A stretch of DNA of 64,000 nt from an uncultured Ruminococcus sp. (GTDB lineage Bacteria; Bacillota; Clostridia; Oscillospirales; Acutalibacteraceae): the NCBI GenBank assembly GCA_900543095.1, contig UQQD01000006.1, positions 12,426-76,425 of the forward strand. Reading direction: 5' to 3'. A model generated the notes under the pieces. The model searched no databases. It saw nothing but the letters and a program-made list of their open reading frames with translations, and had not been told where the DNA came from. The translations under genes were made by a program, and so were the position numbers. Below, piece after piece: positions 1-9,275 of the stretch (positions are counted from its first letter, which is position 1; each line of letters begins with the position of its first letter).

Positions 1-1
1 A

Positions 2-1090
2 ACAGCGTCTGTTTACCCTTTGCATAAAAATCCTGTTGCGGGTGCATTATCGGTTTTGTCCGGCGTTGCGATAATAGCTTCGGCGGTAACAGGCTTTCTT
101 ACTGCAACGGCTAATTCAGAATATTACTATATGACGATTGCCTGCCTTGTATTTGCAATTCCTGCAGGTATTGCGTTTATACTTATGTCTAAGGTACATT
201 TTGCAGGCAAATCCGCAGTGTCGGGTGCGTCGGCGTTTTTCATCTTTCCGTCGCTTTGGGGCTGTTCCGAGCTTGTTTATGAGTTTTTGACGGTGACAAA
301 AATGTCTGTATCGTCAACCGATTTGACCGCTTTGTTCTGCTACATTTTCATTACGCTGTTCTTGTTTTCAGACTCAATGGTGCTTTCAAGAATCAAGGGC
401 AGAAACCCTGTTAAGGCAAGCTTTATTTACGGACTCCCCGCAGCAGCGCTTGGACTTTCCTACGGTCTTTATATGATTTTCACAACGTTTGTTGAGGGAA
501 TGGACATTTCAAAGGTGCTTATAGGCACTCAGATTGTAGTAATTTCACTTTATGCACTTTCGTTCATTGTGGAAATGACTGTTAAATCTTTCACAAAAGA
601 TGAAATTGAGATTATTGACGGACTGCCCAATGATAAAGCAGATGAAGATTCCGATGATTATGTTGACACAAAGGATTATGACGATCTTGTGTTTGCTAAA
701 AAGATTGATGATGATACTCCGGCTTCCGAACCCTCACCTGATTATTTTGAAAATACAAATGATTTTGAAGATTTTATAATCGGTTATAATTCTGACGGTG
801 AGCAGGAGAGCGCCGATCAGATTCAGCCTGAAAAAGAAGTACAGCAGCAAGACGATGAAGATGACGATGCTCCTGATTTTGAGCTTAAAGCCGAGCAGAG
901 TAATAAGCCGCAGAATGTTGAGAAGCTTATTGACAGCAGGCTTCAGGATAACCGAAAGGAAGACGTCGAACCGACGGTAACCTCCCGTACAGAACCGTCA
1001 CAATCGCATAATTCAGAGGCAGAAAAAGAGCCTGAGGAAGAGCTTAGCGAAATCGACAAGATTTTGAGAGAGCTTGACAGTAAAAAATAA
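2..1090 (+). CDS. Polytopic membrane protein with acidic cytoplasmic tail (5' end cut by window edge)
   Basis: I do not recognise a family. The frame is open from base 2 with no stop before the window edge, so the TTG at 20 is probably not the true start and the N-terminus is missing. The first 190 or so visible residues contain about five or six hydrophobic segments separated by short loops. The last 150 residues are hydrophilic, very rich in Asp and Glu, and end in a short charged helix, which suggests a disordered cytoplasmic tail. Nothing in it suggests an enzyme. It ends only four bases before the -35 box of the thrS promoter, so it belongs to an upstream unit. Confidence is high for a coding region and low for any function. 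Confidence 0.75.
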   Translation, partial: TASVYPLHKNPVAGALSVLSGVAIIASAVTGFLTATANSEYYYMTIACLVFAIPAGIAFILMSKVHFAGKSAVSGASAFFIFPSLWGCSELVYEFLTVTKMSVSSTDLTALFCYIFITLFLFSDSMVLSRIKGRNPVKASFIYGLPAAALGLSYGLYMIFTTFVEGMDISKVLIGTQIVVISLYALSFIVEMTVKSFTKDEIEIIDGLPNDKADEDSDDYVDTKDYDDLVFAKKIDDDTPASEPSPDYFENTNDFEDFIIGYNSDGEQESADQIQPEKEVQQQDDEDDDAPDFELKAEQSNKPQNVEKLIDSRLQDNRKEDVEPTVTSRTEPSQSHNSEAEKEPEEELSEIDKILRELDSKK

Positions 1091-1093
1091 TTG

Positions 1094-1122
1094 TTGACAC
1101 GGCGAAAAAACGGTGTTATTAT
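1094..1122 (+). promoter_or_regulatory. Sigma-A promoter of the thrS T-box transcript
   Basis: A consensus TTGACA at 1094-1099 and TATTAT at 1117-1122 are separated by 17 bp. They lie just upstream of the T-box leader, so transcription should begin near 1129. Confidence 0.85.
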
Positions 1123-1127
1123 ATGAA

Positions 1128-1358
1128 TAATAAAGAGCTTTGAAAAGGACACGGAACACAGGATACCGATTTCAGAGAGCGGAGCAAATGCTGAGAGCTT
1201 CGTATTCGGTCTTGTTTTCTACCACCTTTGAGTCCGTACAGGAAATGGTGCGGCGTATGACTGCGTTAAAGTTTTGAGGGCACTTGTGCCGAACTTGGGT
1301 GGAACCACGAAGTATATTCGTCCCAATATTCTCTTAGAGAATATTGGGACTTTTTATT
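1128..1358 (+). promoter_or_regulatory. T-box leader (tRNA-Thr sensing) of thrS
   Basis: The leader contains the diagnostic T-box core TGGGTGGAACCACG at 1296-1309, followed directly by a strong intrinsic terminator. A GGAC/GTCC pairing can close stem I, and an AGAGAGC-type bulge lies in its upper part. The 3' side of the specifier loop carries ACC at 1221-1223 followed by A, a threonine codon, as expected for threonyl-tRNA synthetase. Uncharged tRNA-Thr should stabilise the antiterminator and allow read-through into thrS. The class assignment is firm; the exact specifier triplet is my reading of the fold. Confidence 0.95.
1321..1355 (+). terminator. T-box intrinsic terminator
   Basis: A perfect 13-bp stem (1321-1333 with 1337-1349) with a TTA loop is followed by a T run. 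Its 5' arm overlaps the sequence needed by the T-box antiterminator. Confidence 0.95.
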
Positions 1359-1391
1359 TTATGAATATTTTATAAAGCAAGGAGAATAACA

Positions 1392-3335
1392 ATGATTAAG
1401 GTTGAATTAAAGGGTGGAGTAATCAAGGAATTTGACAGCGGCATTACTCCGGCGGAAATTGCAAAATCTATCGGTGCGGGATTATACAAATCCGTATGTT
1501 GTGCAAGAGTAAACGGAGATGTAGTTGATCTCAGAACCCCTCTTACAGACGACTGCAAGGTTGAATTGCTTACATTTGATGACCCCGACGGCAAAAAGAC
1601 ATTCTGGCATTCGGCGTCGCACGTCCTTGCACAGGCTGTAAAAAGACTGTATCCAAATGCAAAGTGCGCTATCGGCCCTGCAATAGACAACGGCTTTTAT
1701 TATGATTTTGATGTTGAAAAGCCGTTTTCGACAGAAGACCTTGAAAAAATTAAGGCTGAAATGAAAAAAATCGTCAAGTCGGGCGTTGAAATAGAGCGTT
1801 TTGAGCTTTCTCCTCAGGAAGCTGAGCAAAAGCTTACCGAAATGAACGAGCCATATAAGGTAGAGCTGGTAAAGGAACATTCCGACAAGGGTGAAAACAT
1901 CAGCTTCTATAAGCAGGACGATTTTACCGATTTGTGTGCAGGCCCTCATCTTTTAAGCGTTGCTCCCATCAAGGCGTTTGAGCTTACAAACTGCACGGGT
2001 GCATATTGGAGAGGCGACGCAAACAATGCTCAGCTTTGCCGAGTTTACGGTGTTGCATTTCCAAAAGCTTCTTTGCTTGAAGCACACCTGAAGATGCTTG
2101 AAGAAGCAAAAAGCCGTGACCACAATAAGCTCGGACGTGAGCTTGAACTGTTCACAACCGTTGATATAATCGGACAGGGACTCCCGATAATGCTTCCGAA
2201 GGGCGCAAGGATCATTCAGCTTTTACAGCGTTTTGTTGAGGACGAGGAACAGCGCCGCGGCTGGCTGCTTACCAAAACACCTTATATGGCAAAAAGCGAC
2301 CTTTACAAAATCAGCGGACATTGGGATCACTATCAGGACGGTATGTTTATTTTGGGCGACCCCGAAAAGGATGATGAAGTGTTTGCACTTCGTCCGATGA
2401 CCTGTCCGTTCCAGTATCAGGCTTACTTAAACCGTCAGCGTTCCTACCGAGATCTGCCGCTCAGATATAATGAAACATCTACGCTTTTCCGCAACGAAGC
2501 AAGCGGAGAGATGCACGGACTTATCCGTGTTCGTCAGTTCACAATTTCCGAAGGACACCTTATGTGCAGACCGGATCAGCTTGAACAGGAATTCAAAAGC
2601 TGTCTTGAGCTTGCAATATTTATGCTGAAAACTCTCGGCTTGTACGAGGACGTATCCTATCGTTTTTCAAAGTGGGATCCGAACGACCGCGAAAAGTACA
2701 TCGGCACTCCCGAACAATGGGACGAGGCTCAGGGTATGATGGAAAAGATTCTTGGCCACCTTGAGATCCCGTACGCAGTCGGAGTCGGCGAGGCAGCGTT
2801 CTACGGACCTAAGCTCGATATTCAGATAAAAAATGTTTACGGCAAGGAAGATACGCTTATAACTATCCAGATAGACCAGATGCTTGCCGAAAAATTCGGT
2901 ATGGAGTATGTTGATAAGGACGGCACAAAGAAAAATCCGTACATTATCCACAGAACTTCGATCGGTTGTTATGAAAGAACGCTTGCGCTTCTTATTGAAA
3001 AATATGCAGGTGCTTTCCCGATGTGGCTTGCGCCTACACAGGTAAAGCTGCTTCCTGTTGCAGACAGGCATCTTGAATATGTAAACGAAATCAAAAAAGC
3101 CCTTGACGCAAAGGGAATGAGGGTTGAAATAGACAGCAGAAGTGAGAAAATCGGTTACAAGATTCGTGAAGCTCAGCTTGAAAAAGTACCGTATATGTTT
3201 ATCATAGGAGATAAGGATATTGAGGCGGGCACGGTATCCGTTCGCCACAGAAAAGAGGGCGATCTCGGCGCAATGAAGCTTGAAGACTTTATCGCAATGG
3301 CTGTTGAGGAGATTGAAACCAAAGCAATAAAATAG
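1392..3335 (+). CDS. thrS: Threonyl-tRNA synthetase
   Basis: This class II aminoacyl-tRNA synthetase charges tRNA-Thr in the cytoplasm. At 647 residues it has the usual bacterial length and order: an N-terminal TGS domain (about 1-60), an editing domain with the HxxxH zinc-type motif at His73 and His77, a catalytic core with the motif 2 stretch FRNEASGEMHGL, motif 3 around CYERTLALLIEKYAGAFP, and a C-terminal anticodon-binding domain. An AGGAGA ribosome-binding site stands at the right distance from the ATG. Expression should be controlled by the threonine T-box directly upstream. It is followed after 11 bases by the VanY-like gene, probably in the same transcript. Confidence 0.98.
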   Translation: MIKVELKGGVIKEFDSGITPAEIAKSIGAGLYKSVCCARVNGDVVDLRTPLTDDCKVELLTFDDPDGKKTFWHSASHVLAQAVKRLYPNAKCAIGPAIDNGFYYDFDVEKPFSTEDLEKIKAEMKKIVKSGVEIERFELSPQEAEQKLTEMNEPYKVELVKEHSDKGENISFYKQDDFTDLCAGPHLLSVAPIKAFELTNCTGAYWRGDANNAQLCRVYGVAFPKASLLEAHLKMLEEAKSRDHNKLGRELELFTTVDIIGQGLPIMLPKGARIIQLLQRFVEDEEQRRGWLLTKTPYMAKSDLYKISGHWDHYQDGMFILGDPEKDDEVFALRPMTCPFQYQAYLNRQRSYRDLPLRYNETSTLFRNEASGEMHGLIRVRQFTISEGHLMCRPDQLEQEFKSCLELAIFMLKTLGLYEDVSYRFSKWDPNDREKYIGTPEQWDEAQGMMEKILGHLEIPYAVGVGEAAFYGPKLDIQIKNVYGKEDTLITIQIDQMLAEKFGMEYVDKDGTKKNPYIIHRTSIGCYERTLALLIEKYAGAFPMWLAPTQVKLLPVADRHLEYVNEIKKALDAKGMRVEIDSRSEKIGYKIREAQLEKVPYMFIIGDKDIEAGTVSVRHRKEGDLGAMKLEDFIAMAVEEIETKAIK

Positions 3336-3346
3336 GCAGGTGAAAT

Positions 3347-4126
3347 ATGTCCTATTGGAGCAAAGACTACGATAAACAAAGCTACAAGGACTCAAAAAGA
3401 CGCCGCCGTCAGGCGTTAAGGGCGCAGCAGACGGGCAGAATTGTGCCTATCGGCAGACGTAAAAAAAGGCTTATAGCAATTTCCCTTATTTCGGCGACAG
3501 TGCTGTTGCTTGCGATTTTGCTGTGCGTATTTGTGATAAACAAAAGCACCGAAAATCAAGGTCAATCACAGGAACAGCTATCCCAAAGTGAGGAGTTGCT
3601 CAGAATAGTTAATAAGCAAAAACCGCTTGACAGCGATTATGTCCCCGAGCTTGTCGATTTTCACGGCGTAAAAGTCAACACGATAATGCTCGACAGTCTT
3701 AAAGCAATGACTGATGACGCAAAAGCTCAGGGGATAGAGCTTAATGTTGATTCGGCTTATATTCCGTATGATGAGCAGGATAAGCTTTATACGGCAACGC
3801 TGAATGAATTGCTGGCAAACCCTGAATATACCCGTGTAAGGGCAGAGGCGGCGGCTCAAAAGCTTGTGCCTCAGGCTGGGTGCTCCGAATCACAAACAGG
3901 GCTTTTGATAAGCTTTAAGCTGTCCGATGAGCGCACGACAGCCTATATTGAACGCAACTGCGTACAGTACGGCTTTATACTTCGCTATCCCGAGGACAAG
4001 GAGGATATTACTCATCTTTCCTATAATAAGACGCTTTATCGCTATGTGGGAAAGGAAAAGTCGGTAAAAATGCGCTCATATAATATGTGCCTTGAGGAAT
4101 ATGCCGATTATGTTGCTTATGAATAA
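3347..4126 (+). CDS. VanY/LdcB-like (M15B) protein with degenerate active site
   Basis: The product is a 259-residue, type II membrane-anchored protein: a basic cytoplasmic N-terminus (about 1-45, many Arg/Lys), one membrane segment (about 46-68) and an extracellular domain. That domain opens with the characteristic phrase LLRIVNKQKPLDSDYVPEL of D,D-carboxypeptidases of the VanY/M15B family and contains QYGFILRYPEDKE and YRYVG, both family hallmarks. The zinc-binding signature SxHxxGxAxD, however, reads SESQTGLLIS, so the His and Asp ligands are both Ser. The third ligand, normally in a WHYRYVG-type motif, reads TLYRYVG with Leu in place of His. I infer a catalytically inactive homologue, perhaps a peptidoglycan-binding or regulatory protein. 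It lies 11 bases after thrS. Confidence 0.85.
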   Translation: MSYWSKDYDKQSYKDSKRRRRQALRAQQTGRIVPIGRRKKRLIAISLISATVLLLAILLCVFVINKSTENQGQSQEQLSQSEELLRIVNKQKPLDSDYVPELVDFHGVKVNTIMLDSLKAMTDDAKAQGIELNVDSAYIPYDEQDKLYTATLNELLANPEYTRVRAEAAAQKLVPQAGCSESQTGLLISFKLSDERTTAYIERNCVQYGFILRYPEDKEDITHLSYNKTLYRYVGKEKSVKMRSYNMCLEEYADYVAYE

Positions 4127-4167
4127 AACTATCGTTTCAAAAAATAAGTAAAATTTAAAAAAAAGGC

Positions 4168-4196
4168 TTGCAATTTGTAAACTGATGTAGTATAAT
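4168..4196 (+). promoter_or_regulatory. Promoter of rpmE
   Basis: TTGCAA at 4168-4173 and a perfect TATAAT at 4191-4196 are spaced 17 bp, with the rpmE start 38 bases downstream. Confidence 0.8.
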
Positions 4197-4233
4197 TACT
4201 CTGTTAATTGTGCAAAGCAGGTAGGTGAAAACA

Positions 4234-4437
4234 ATGAAAGAGAATATACATCCTAAGTATGAACAGACCACAATCACTTGTGCTTGCGGTAATGTTATTG
4301 AAACAGGTTCAACTAAAAAGGACATTCGTGTTGAAATTTGCTCAAAGTGTCACCCATTCTTTACAGGAAAGCAGAAATTGGTTGATACAGGCGGACGTGT
4401 TGACAGATTTAAAAAGCGTTTCAATATGGATAAATAA
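4234..4437 (+). CDS. rpmE: 50S ribosomal protein L31, zinc-binding type
   Basis: A 67-residue L31 protein of the large ribosomal subunit. It begins [20 protein letters not shown] and carries the pairs CAC and CSKC, giving the four-cysteine zinc-binding form (L31 type A/C+), followed by the family phrase HPFFTGKQK and a basic C-terminus. I chose the ATG at 4234 rather than the in-frame GTG at 4225 because the GGTAGGTGA ribosome-binding site overlaps the GTG and lies at normal spacing from the ATG. It has its own strong promoter and is followed by an intrinsic terminator, so it is probably mostly monocistronic. Confidence 0.97.
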   Translation: MKENIHPKYEQTTITCACGNVIETGSTKKDIRVEICSKCHPFFTGKQKLVDTGGRVDRFKKRFNMDK

Positions 4438-4455
4438 TTTTATATGCAAATCATT

Positions 4456-4484
4456 AAGGCGGCACGTTAGTGTCGCCTTGTTTA
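4456..4484 (+). terminator. Intrinsic terminator after rpmE
   Basis: AAGGCG.CAC (4456-4465) pairs with GTG.CGCCTT (4470-4479) with one internal mismatch, followed by GTTT. It lies between rpmE and the YigZ gene. Confidence 0.65.
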
Positions 4485-4500
4485 CTCTGTAGAGGCTGCT

Positions 4501-5133
4501 ATGACCAAAGACTATAAAACCGCCGAATGTTCCGCAAGGGATGAATTCGTTGAAAAGCGTTCACGATTTATCGGATATTGTACGCCGGTAAAGAACGAGC
4601 AGGAGGCGCTCGATTTTATAAATAAAAAGCGAAGCGAGCATTGGAACGCCACCCATAACGTATATGCCTATTCGCTCAGAGAGGGAAGCATAAAACGTTA
4701 CAGTGATGACGGAGAACCGTCGGGAACTGCCGGAATGCCGGTGCTTGACGTTATAGTAAAAAACGAAATTTTTGATGTGTGCATTGTTGTAACCCGTTAC
4801 TTTGGAGGAGTTTTGCTCGGAACGGGCGGACTTGTGCGAGCTTATTCAAAGGGTGCAAAAATTGCGCTTGACGCCGCAAATATAGTGCTTATGCAGAACT
4901 GTCTGATTTGCGGTCTGCGCTGTACATACAATCAATACGGAAAGGTTTCGTCGATTATTGCCGAAACGGGCGGGAAAATCGACGATACGGTGTATGAAAC
5001 CGATGTTGCTTTGAGTTTTCATATAAAGCCCGAGCTTTTTGACCCTTTGAACAAACAGCTTGCAAACGCAACCTCGGGTGAGGTGCAGGCTGAGCAGAGC
5101 GGCGAAAAATATTTTATGACCGATGCAAAATAA
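4501..5133 (+). CDS. YigZ/IMPACT family protein (UPF0029)
   Basis: A 210-residue protein of the YigZ/YvyE family, which has an N-terminal IMPACT domain and a small C-terminal ferredoxin-like domain. The hallmark YSDDGEPSGTAGMPVL sits at about residues 64-80, followed by VVTRYFGGVLLGTGGLVRAYS, the second conserved block. The biochemical function of the bacterial family is not settled; the eukaryotic homologue IMPACT acts in translation stress signalling. The length matches the family. No strong ribosome-binding site is visible before the ATG; the rpmE terminator lies just upstream. It precedes dnaG, separated by about 170 bases. Confidence 0.9.
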   Translation: MTKDYKTAECSARDEFVEKRSRFIGYCTPVKNEQEALDFINKKRSEHWNATHNVYAYSLREGSIKRYSDDGEPSGTAGMPVLDVIVKNEIFDVCIVVTRYFGGVLLGTGGLVRAYSKGAKIALDAANIVLMQNCLICGLRCTYNQYGKVSSIIAETGGKIDDTVYETDVALSFHIKPELFDPLNKQLANATSGEVQAEQSGEKYFMTDAK

Positions 5134-5302
5134 TTCTGACGCATTGCTTTTACATAAATGTTGAAACAGAACAATTTTCAAGCCGGGTTCACCCGAAAAA
5201 TCACCTGAAAACAAAAATTTTTAAATAAAAAGAGGAATAATAAAAATTTTTTCGTAAAAATATAATAGGCACACGAAAAAAGCCAAAGAAAGGAGGGGTA
5301 AA

Positions 5303-7069
5303 ATGCCGTTCCCTGAAAGTTTTTTGCAGGAACTGAAATTGAGAAATGATATTACGGAAATCGTTTCATCATATGTAAATCTCAAACGCAGGGGAAGAAA
5401 TATGGTCGGACTTTGTCCGTTCCACGGTGAAAAAACCCCTTCTTTTAACGTATATACCGAAAACGGCTCGTTCTATTGCTTTGGCTGCGGAGTCGGCGGC
5501 GATGTAATAACTTTCATTATGAAGATAGAAAATCTTGATTACGTTGACGCCGTAAAATTTCTTGCCCAGCGTGCAGGACTTGAAATACCGGAAAATACCT
5601 ATGACGACAGCCTGAGCAAGCTCAGAAAACGTGTTTTTGAAGCAAACCGTGAAGCCGCAAGATTTTATTACGATACACTCAACTCGCCGATTGGCAGGAT
5701 GGGACTTGATTATTTTCATTCCCGTGCGCTTACCGACAGGACGATTCGCCATTTCGGACTCGGATTTTCGGACGACAAACATACCTCATTATGCAGACAT
5801 CTTAAATCAAAGGGCTTTTCCGAAAACGAAATAGTCGCCGCAAATCTTGCGTTTGCGAGCAAAAGAGGAAAGGGAATATACGACAGATTTTCAAACCGGG
5901 TTATGTTTCCGATAATTGACCTGAGAGGCAATGTTATTGCATTCGGCGGAAGAATTTTGACTGATGAAAAGCCAAAGTATCTCAACACCTCCGACACTCC
6001 CGTGTTTAAAAAAAGCGCAAATCTTTTTTCGCTTAACAACGCCAAAAATTCGGGAAGCCGAACCTTGATTCTCTGCGAGGGCTATATGGACGTTATCGCC
6101 GTGAATCAGGCGGGAATAACCAACGCCGTAGCAACCTTGGGTACGGCGCTGACTTCCGAACAGGCTGTGCTGATGAAACGGTATGCAGACGAAGTTGTGA
6201 TATGCTACGACTCCGATGAGGCAGGTCAGAAAGCTACCGCAAGAGCTATCCCGATTTTGCGTAATGCGGGGCTTCTTGTCAGAGTTCTGACTGTTCCAAA
6301 CGGCAAGGACCCCGATGAATTTATAAGGTCAAAGGGAGCGGACGGACCTGCGGCATTTAAAGCGGCAATCGAAAAGAGCGGAAATGATGTTGAATATCGT
6401 TTGCAAAAGCTCAAACAAAGCTATAATCTTGAAACCTCGGACGGCAAGGTGGGCTACCTTGAAGCCGCCGCAAAGATTATTGCGGAAATATCAAGTCCGA
6501 TAGAACGTGATGTTTACACTTCAAAGATATGCTCGGAATACGGCATTGAAAAAACCGCCTTTGCAAGCCAAATAAATGCAGCCGCAAGGCGCACAAGGCG
6601 TGAATATCGGAGCAAAGAGCAGAGAAAAATAAGAACCGAGCTGAGCGGCAGGGCAGATAAAATCGACACGGATCACTACAAACAGCCCCGCTCATCATCG
6701 GCAGAGGAATCCCTCGTTGCCTTTCTTGTTAAAAATCCGGATTCGGCTGAATATATTGCAAAAAATGTCAAAGCCGAACAGTTCAAAAATGCGCTGATGA
6801 AGCAGTATTATCAATATTTTCTCAGTCGTATTCAAAGCGGGCTTTCACCGCTGACAAACGCAGCGGCGGATTTTTCGGGCGACGAGGTGTCAAAGCTTTA
6901 TCAAATTCTTTCAAAACATTCGGCGATAGCCTCAACGGGGCAGGCGCTTAATGAATATATAAACGTAATAAACGAGGAAAGCCAAAAGCTTTCAAACGAG
7001 GACATAGCCTCAATGACGGGCGACGACCTTAACGAATATGTAAAAAAACTCAGGGATAACAAAAAGTAA
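5303..7069 (+). CDS. dnaG: DNA primase
   Basis: Primase makes RNA primers for the replication fork. The 588-residue protein begins with a CHC2-type zinc finger ([11 protein letters not shown] followed by [11 protein letters not shown], about residues 39-67). It continues with the catalytic core and Toprim domain, including EGYMDVI near residue 261 and the metal-site [10 protein letters not shown] near residue 304, and ends with a helicase-binding region. A strong AAAGGAGGGG ribosome-binding site lies six bases before the ATG. It is followed closely by rpoD on the same strand, the classic dnaG-rpoD arrangement of the macromolecular synthesis operon; rpsU is not part of it here. Confidence 0.98.
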   Translation: MPFPESFLQELKLRNDITEIVSSYVNLKRRGRNMVGLCPFHGEKTPSFNVYTENGSFYCFGCGVGGDVITFIMKIENLDYVDAVKFLAQRAGLEIPENTYDDSLSKLRKRVFEANREAARFYYDTLNSPIGRMGLDYFHSRALTDRTIRHFGLGFSDDKHTSLCRHLKSKGFSENEIVAANLAFASKRGKGIYDRFSNRVMFPIIDLRGNVIAFGGRILTDEKPKYLNTSDTPVFKKSANLFSLNNAKNSGSRTLILCEGYMDVIAVNQAGITNAVATLGTALTSEQAVLMKRYADEVVICYDSDEAGQKATARAIPILRNAGLLVRVLTVPNGKDPDEFIRSKGADGPAAFKAAIEKSGNDVEYRLQKLKQSYNLETSDGKVGYLEAAAKIIAEISSPIERDVYTSKICSEYGIEKTAFASQINAAARRTRREYRSKEQRKIRTELSGRADKIDTDHYKQPRSSSAEESLVAFLVKNPDSAEYIAKNVKAEQFKNALMKQYYQYFLSRIQSGLSPLTNAAADFSGDEVSKLYQILSKHSAIASTGQALNEYINVINEESQKLSNEDIASMTGDDLNEYVKKLRDNKK

Positions 7070-7100
7070 GACGCTTATAATAAGGAAAGGAATGTGTTTT

Positions 7101-8198
7101 ATGGCTGTACAGCAGGACAAAAAAACAGTAGTAAAGGAACTTATCGAGCTTGGCAAGCAAAAGGGAAAGCTCACAAATCAGGATATTCTCGACGCAATCG
7201 GAGAGCTTGATTTTGAACCCGAAAAGCTTGAAAAGCTTTATGATTCCATTGAAGCTCAGGGAATCGAGATAGTTGAGGATATGGACGACATAAAGATCGA
7301 CGATATCGATCTTGAATTAAGCGGAAAAGGTTCAGACAACGTATTGCAGTCGGGAGAACAGAATATCGCCATAGATGACCCGGTAAAGGTTTATCTAAAA
7401 GAAATCGGTCGTGTTCCGCTTCTTACCTCGGAAGAAGAAATAGAGCTTGCCATCAGAATTGCCGACGGTGACGTTGCCGCAAAACAACGTCTCTCGGAGG
7501 CAAACCTGCGTCTTGTGGTAAGTATTGCAAAGCGTTATCTCGGTAGGGGAATGCAGTTTCTCGACCTTATTCAGGAGGGCAACCTCGGTCTTATCAAGGC
7601 GGTTGAAAAGTTCGACTACACAAAGGGCTTTAAATTTTCAACCTATGCGACCTGGTGGATAAGACAGGCTATAACCCGTGCTATTGCCGACCAGGCTCGT
7701 ACAATACGAATCCCTGTTCATATGGTAGAAACTATTAATAAAGTTAAAAAGGTGCAAAGCCAGCTCCTTCACCAAAACGGTCACGAACCGTCTGCCGATG
7801 AAATAGCCGAAGAACTTGATATGCCGGTTGACAAGGTGCGTGAGATAATGCGTGTTGCTCAGGAACCCGTGTCGCTTGAAACTCCTATCGGCGAAGAAGA
7901 GGACAGCCATCTCGGCGACTTTATCCCCGATAACGACGCTCCTGCGCCTGCCGATGCCGCATCACATACTATGCTAAGAGAACAGCTTTCCGATGTGCTT
8001 TCAACTCTTACTCCGAGAGAAGAAAAGGTACTCAGGCTTCGTTTCGGTCTTGAGGACGGCCGAAGCCGCACCCTTGAAGAGGTGGGCAAGGAATTCAACG
8101 TAACCCGTGAACGTATCCGTCAGATCGAGGCAAAGGCGCTCAGAAAGCTGCGCCATCCGTCAAGAAGCAGAAAATTAAAAGATTATCTTGATTATTAA
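7101..8198 (+). CDS. rpoD: RNA polymerase primary sigma factor (sigma A/70)
   Basis: The housekeeping sigma factor, 365 residues from the ATG at 7101. Visible are a short sigma 1.1 region (about 10-75), region 1.2/2 with [11 protein letters not shown] and the core-binding and -10 recognition stretch [20 protein letters not shown], region 3 (VHMVETINK) and region 4 with the -35 helix-turn-helix [27 protein letters not shown]. An in-frame ATG at 7092 exists, but the AGGAAAGG ribosome-binding site ends one base before it and is well placed for 7101. The length is that of Firmicutes SigA. The consensus promoters elsewhere in this window match this sigma factor. Confidence 0.98.
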   Translation: MAVQQDKKTVVKELIELGKQKGKLTNQDILDAIGELDFEPEKLEKLYDSIEAQGIEIVEDMDDIKIDDIDLELSGKGSDNVLQSGEQNIAIDDPVKVYLKEIGRVPLLTSEEEIELAIRIADGDVAAKQRLSEANLRLVVSIAKRYLGRGMQFLDLIQEGNLGLIKAVEKFDYTKGFKFSTYATWWIRQAITRAIADQARTIRIPVHMVETINKVKKVQSQLLHQNGHEPSADEIAEELDMPVDKVREIMRVAQEPVSLETPIGEEEDSHLGDFIPDNDAPAPADAASHTMLREQLSDVLSTLTPREEKVLRLRFGLEDGRSRTLEEVGKEFNVTRERIRQIEAKALRKLRHPSRSRKLKDYLDY

Positions 8199-8220
8199 AC
8201 TATTATTCTGATTTAGAATT

Positions 8221-8592
8221 ATGATTACTTTTGAAGAATGTGCCGAAATGCTTGACGAAATTGCAGATTCAATGCCGTTTGAGCTTTATCGTGACCTAAA
8301 CGGCGGAATATCGCTTTTGCCTCAGCAAAAAATACATCCAAAAGCTCTGCACAATGATTTGTTCATTTTGGGTGAGTACATACGCAATTCGCTTGGCAAT
8401 GCCATAGTGTTTTACTATGGCTCAATCAGTCGAGTTTACGGGCAACTGTCAAAGGAAGAATTGTATAAACAGCTTGTACGCATACTTCACCACGAAGTAA
8501 GGCATCACAATGAATATCTTGCAGGCTGTGATGACCTATGCGTTTATGACAAAGAGCAAATCGACAGGTATCTTGAAGAAAACGGTCGATAA
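8221..8592 (+). CDS. Zincin-like metallopeptidase family protein
   Basis: A 123-residue protein of the small zincin-like metallopeptidase family (DUF1025-type). It shows the family opening MITFEECAEMLDEIADSMP, a block LNGGISLLPQQKIHP, and the zinc-binding HExxH as HHEVRHHNEY at about residues 90-99, with Asp residues shortly after. The substrate is unknown. It starts 22 bases after rpoD on the same strand, so it may be co-transcribed with dnaG-rpoD, although no good ribosome-binding site is visible. It ends just before a GC-rich hairpin shared with the convergent LysM gene. Confidence 0.85.
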   Translation: MITFEECAEMLDEIADSMPFELYRDLNGGISLLPQQKIHPKALHNDLFILGEYIRNSLGNAIVFYYGSISRVYGQLSKEELYKQLVRILHHEVRHHNEYLAGCDDLCVYDKEQIDRYLEENGR

Positions 8593-8604
8593 AAACGGTT
8601 TTAT

Positions 8605-8652
8605 TTCGGAATGCCCCCCGCTACCTAAGTAGCGGGGGCATCTGCGCTGAAT
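8605..8652. terminator. GC-rich hairpin between convergent genes, related to the dispersed repeat
   Basis: GCCCCCCGCTAC (8613-8624) pairs with GTAGCGGGGGC (8629-8639) with one bulged C. There is no clear T run, but the position between convergent genes suggests termination. The sequence CCTAAGTAGCGGGGGCATCTGCGCT resembles the right end of the intergenic repeat found at 28.3 and 31.6 kb. Confidence 0.6.
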
Positions 8653-8675
8653 GCAACAATTCCTTTTATGCACGG

Positions 8676-8981
8676 TTATCTGATTTTAAGGATTTGTCCC
8701 GGATATATGATGTTAGGATTGCTCAGCATATTCATACTGATAAGCTGAGCTACCGTTGTATTGTATCTTTGTGCTATGCTCCGAATATTATCGCCGGGGC
8801 GGACAACGTAATACTCTCCTGCCGACGAGCCTGCGGGGATTGTAAGCACCTGACCTATACGAAGATCGGACGGATTGCTTATATTGTTGAATGTCAAAAT
8901 ATCCTGAACGGTAGTGTTAAAAAACTGTGCGATCGCATACAACGTATTGCCGGGTCGGACAGTATATTGTATAAGTTCCAT
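8676..8981 (-). CDS. Double LysM domain protein
   Basis: A 101-residue protein made almost entirely of two LysM domains: QYTVRPGNTLYAIAQFFNTTVQDILTFNN... (about 4-48) and YYVVRPGDNIRSIAQRYNTTVAQLISMN... (about 55-101), each with the YxVxxGDxxxxIA pattern. LysM binds peptidoglycan or chitin. No signal peptide is visible from the chosen start; the AAGGAGGGC ribosome-binding site directly upstream of 8981 supports that start. Similar short LysM proteins in clostridia are often associated with spores or the envelope, but the role here is unknown. It stands alone between convergent and divergent neighbours. Confidence 0.9.
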   Translation of the reverse strand: MELIQYTVRPGNTLYAIAQFFNTTVQDILTFNNISNPSDLRIGQVLTIPAGSSAGEYYVVRPGDNIRSIAQRYNTTVAQLISMNMLSNPNIIYPGQILKIR

Positions 8982-9275
8982 TTTTGCCCTCCTTAATGTT
9001 TGTATTATAATATATGTTGAATGTAAAAAAATGACACATAATAGATTTTCTGTGTTTGGCAATTTGCACATAAAACAGCAAAAATTTTCTACACGGCAAA
9101 ATATTCAATATAATTGATAATTCTAATCAGGAATTAAAATCAAAGCGGTTTTATGTTAAAATTAATAAAAACAGTTAAATGGATATTTTTGTACATTTTA
9201 TACAAATATATATTTTTCGCATAATGATTATGTGATATTGATATAAATATTGATATAATATCGGGAGGCATTATT

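Noticed and set aside
20..1090. TTG at base 20 as the start of the first gene
   Set aside because: The frame is open to the window edge with no stop and no ribosome-binding site before the TTG; the gene is more likely truncated.
2667..3395. 242-codon open frame antisense to thrS
   Set aside because: Shadow of a highly conserved synthetase; no supporting signals.
9254..9268. TATAAT just before the first pullulanase as its promoter
   Set aside because: It lies four bases before the ribosome-binding site, so the transcript would lose the site. No -35 box is at proper spacing. The true promoter in 8982-9275 was not identified.
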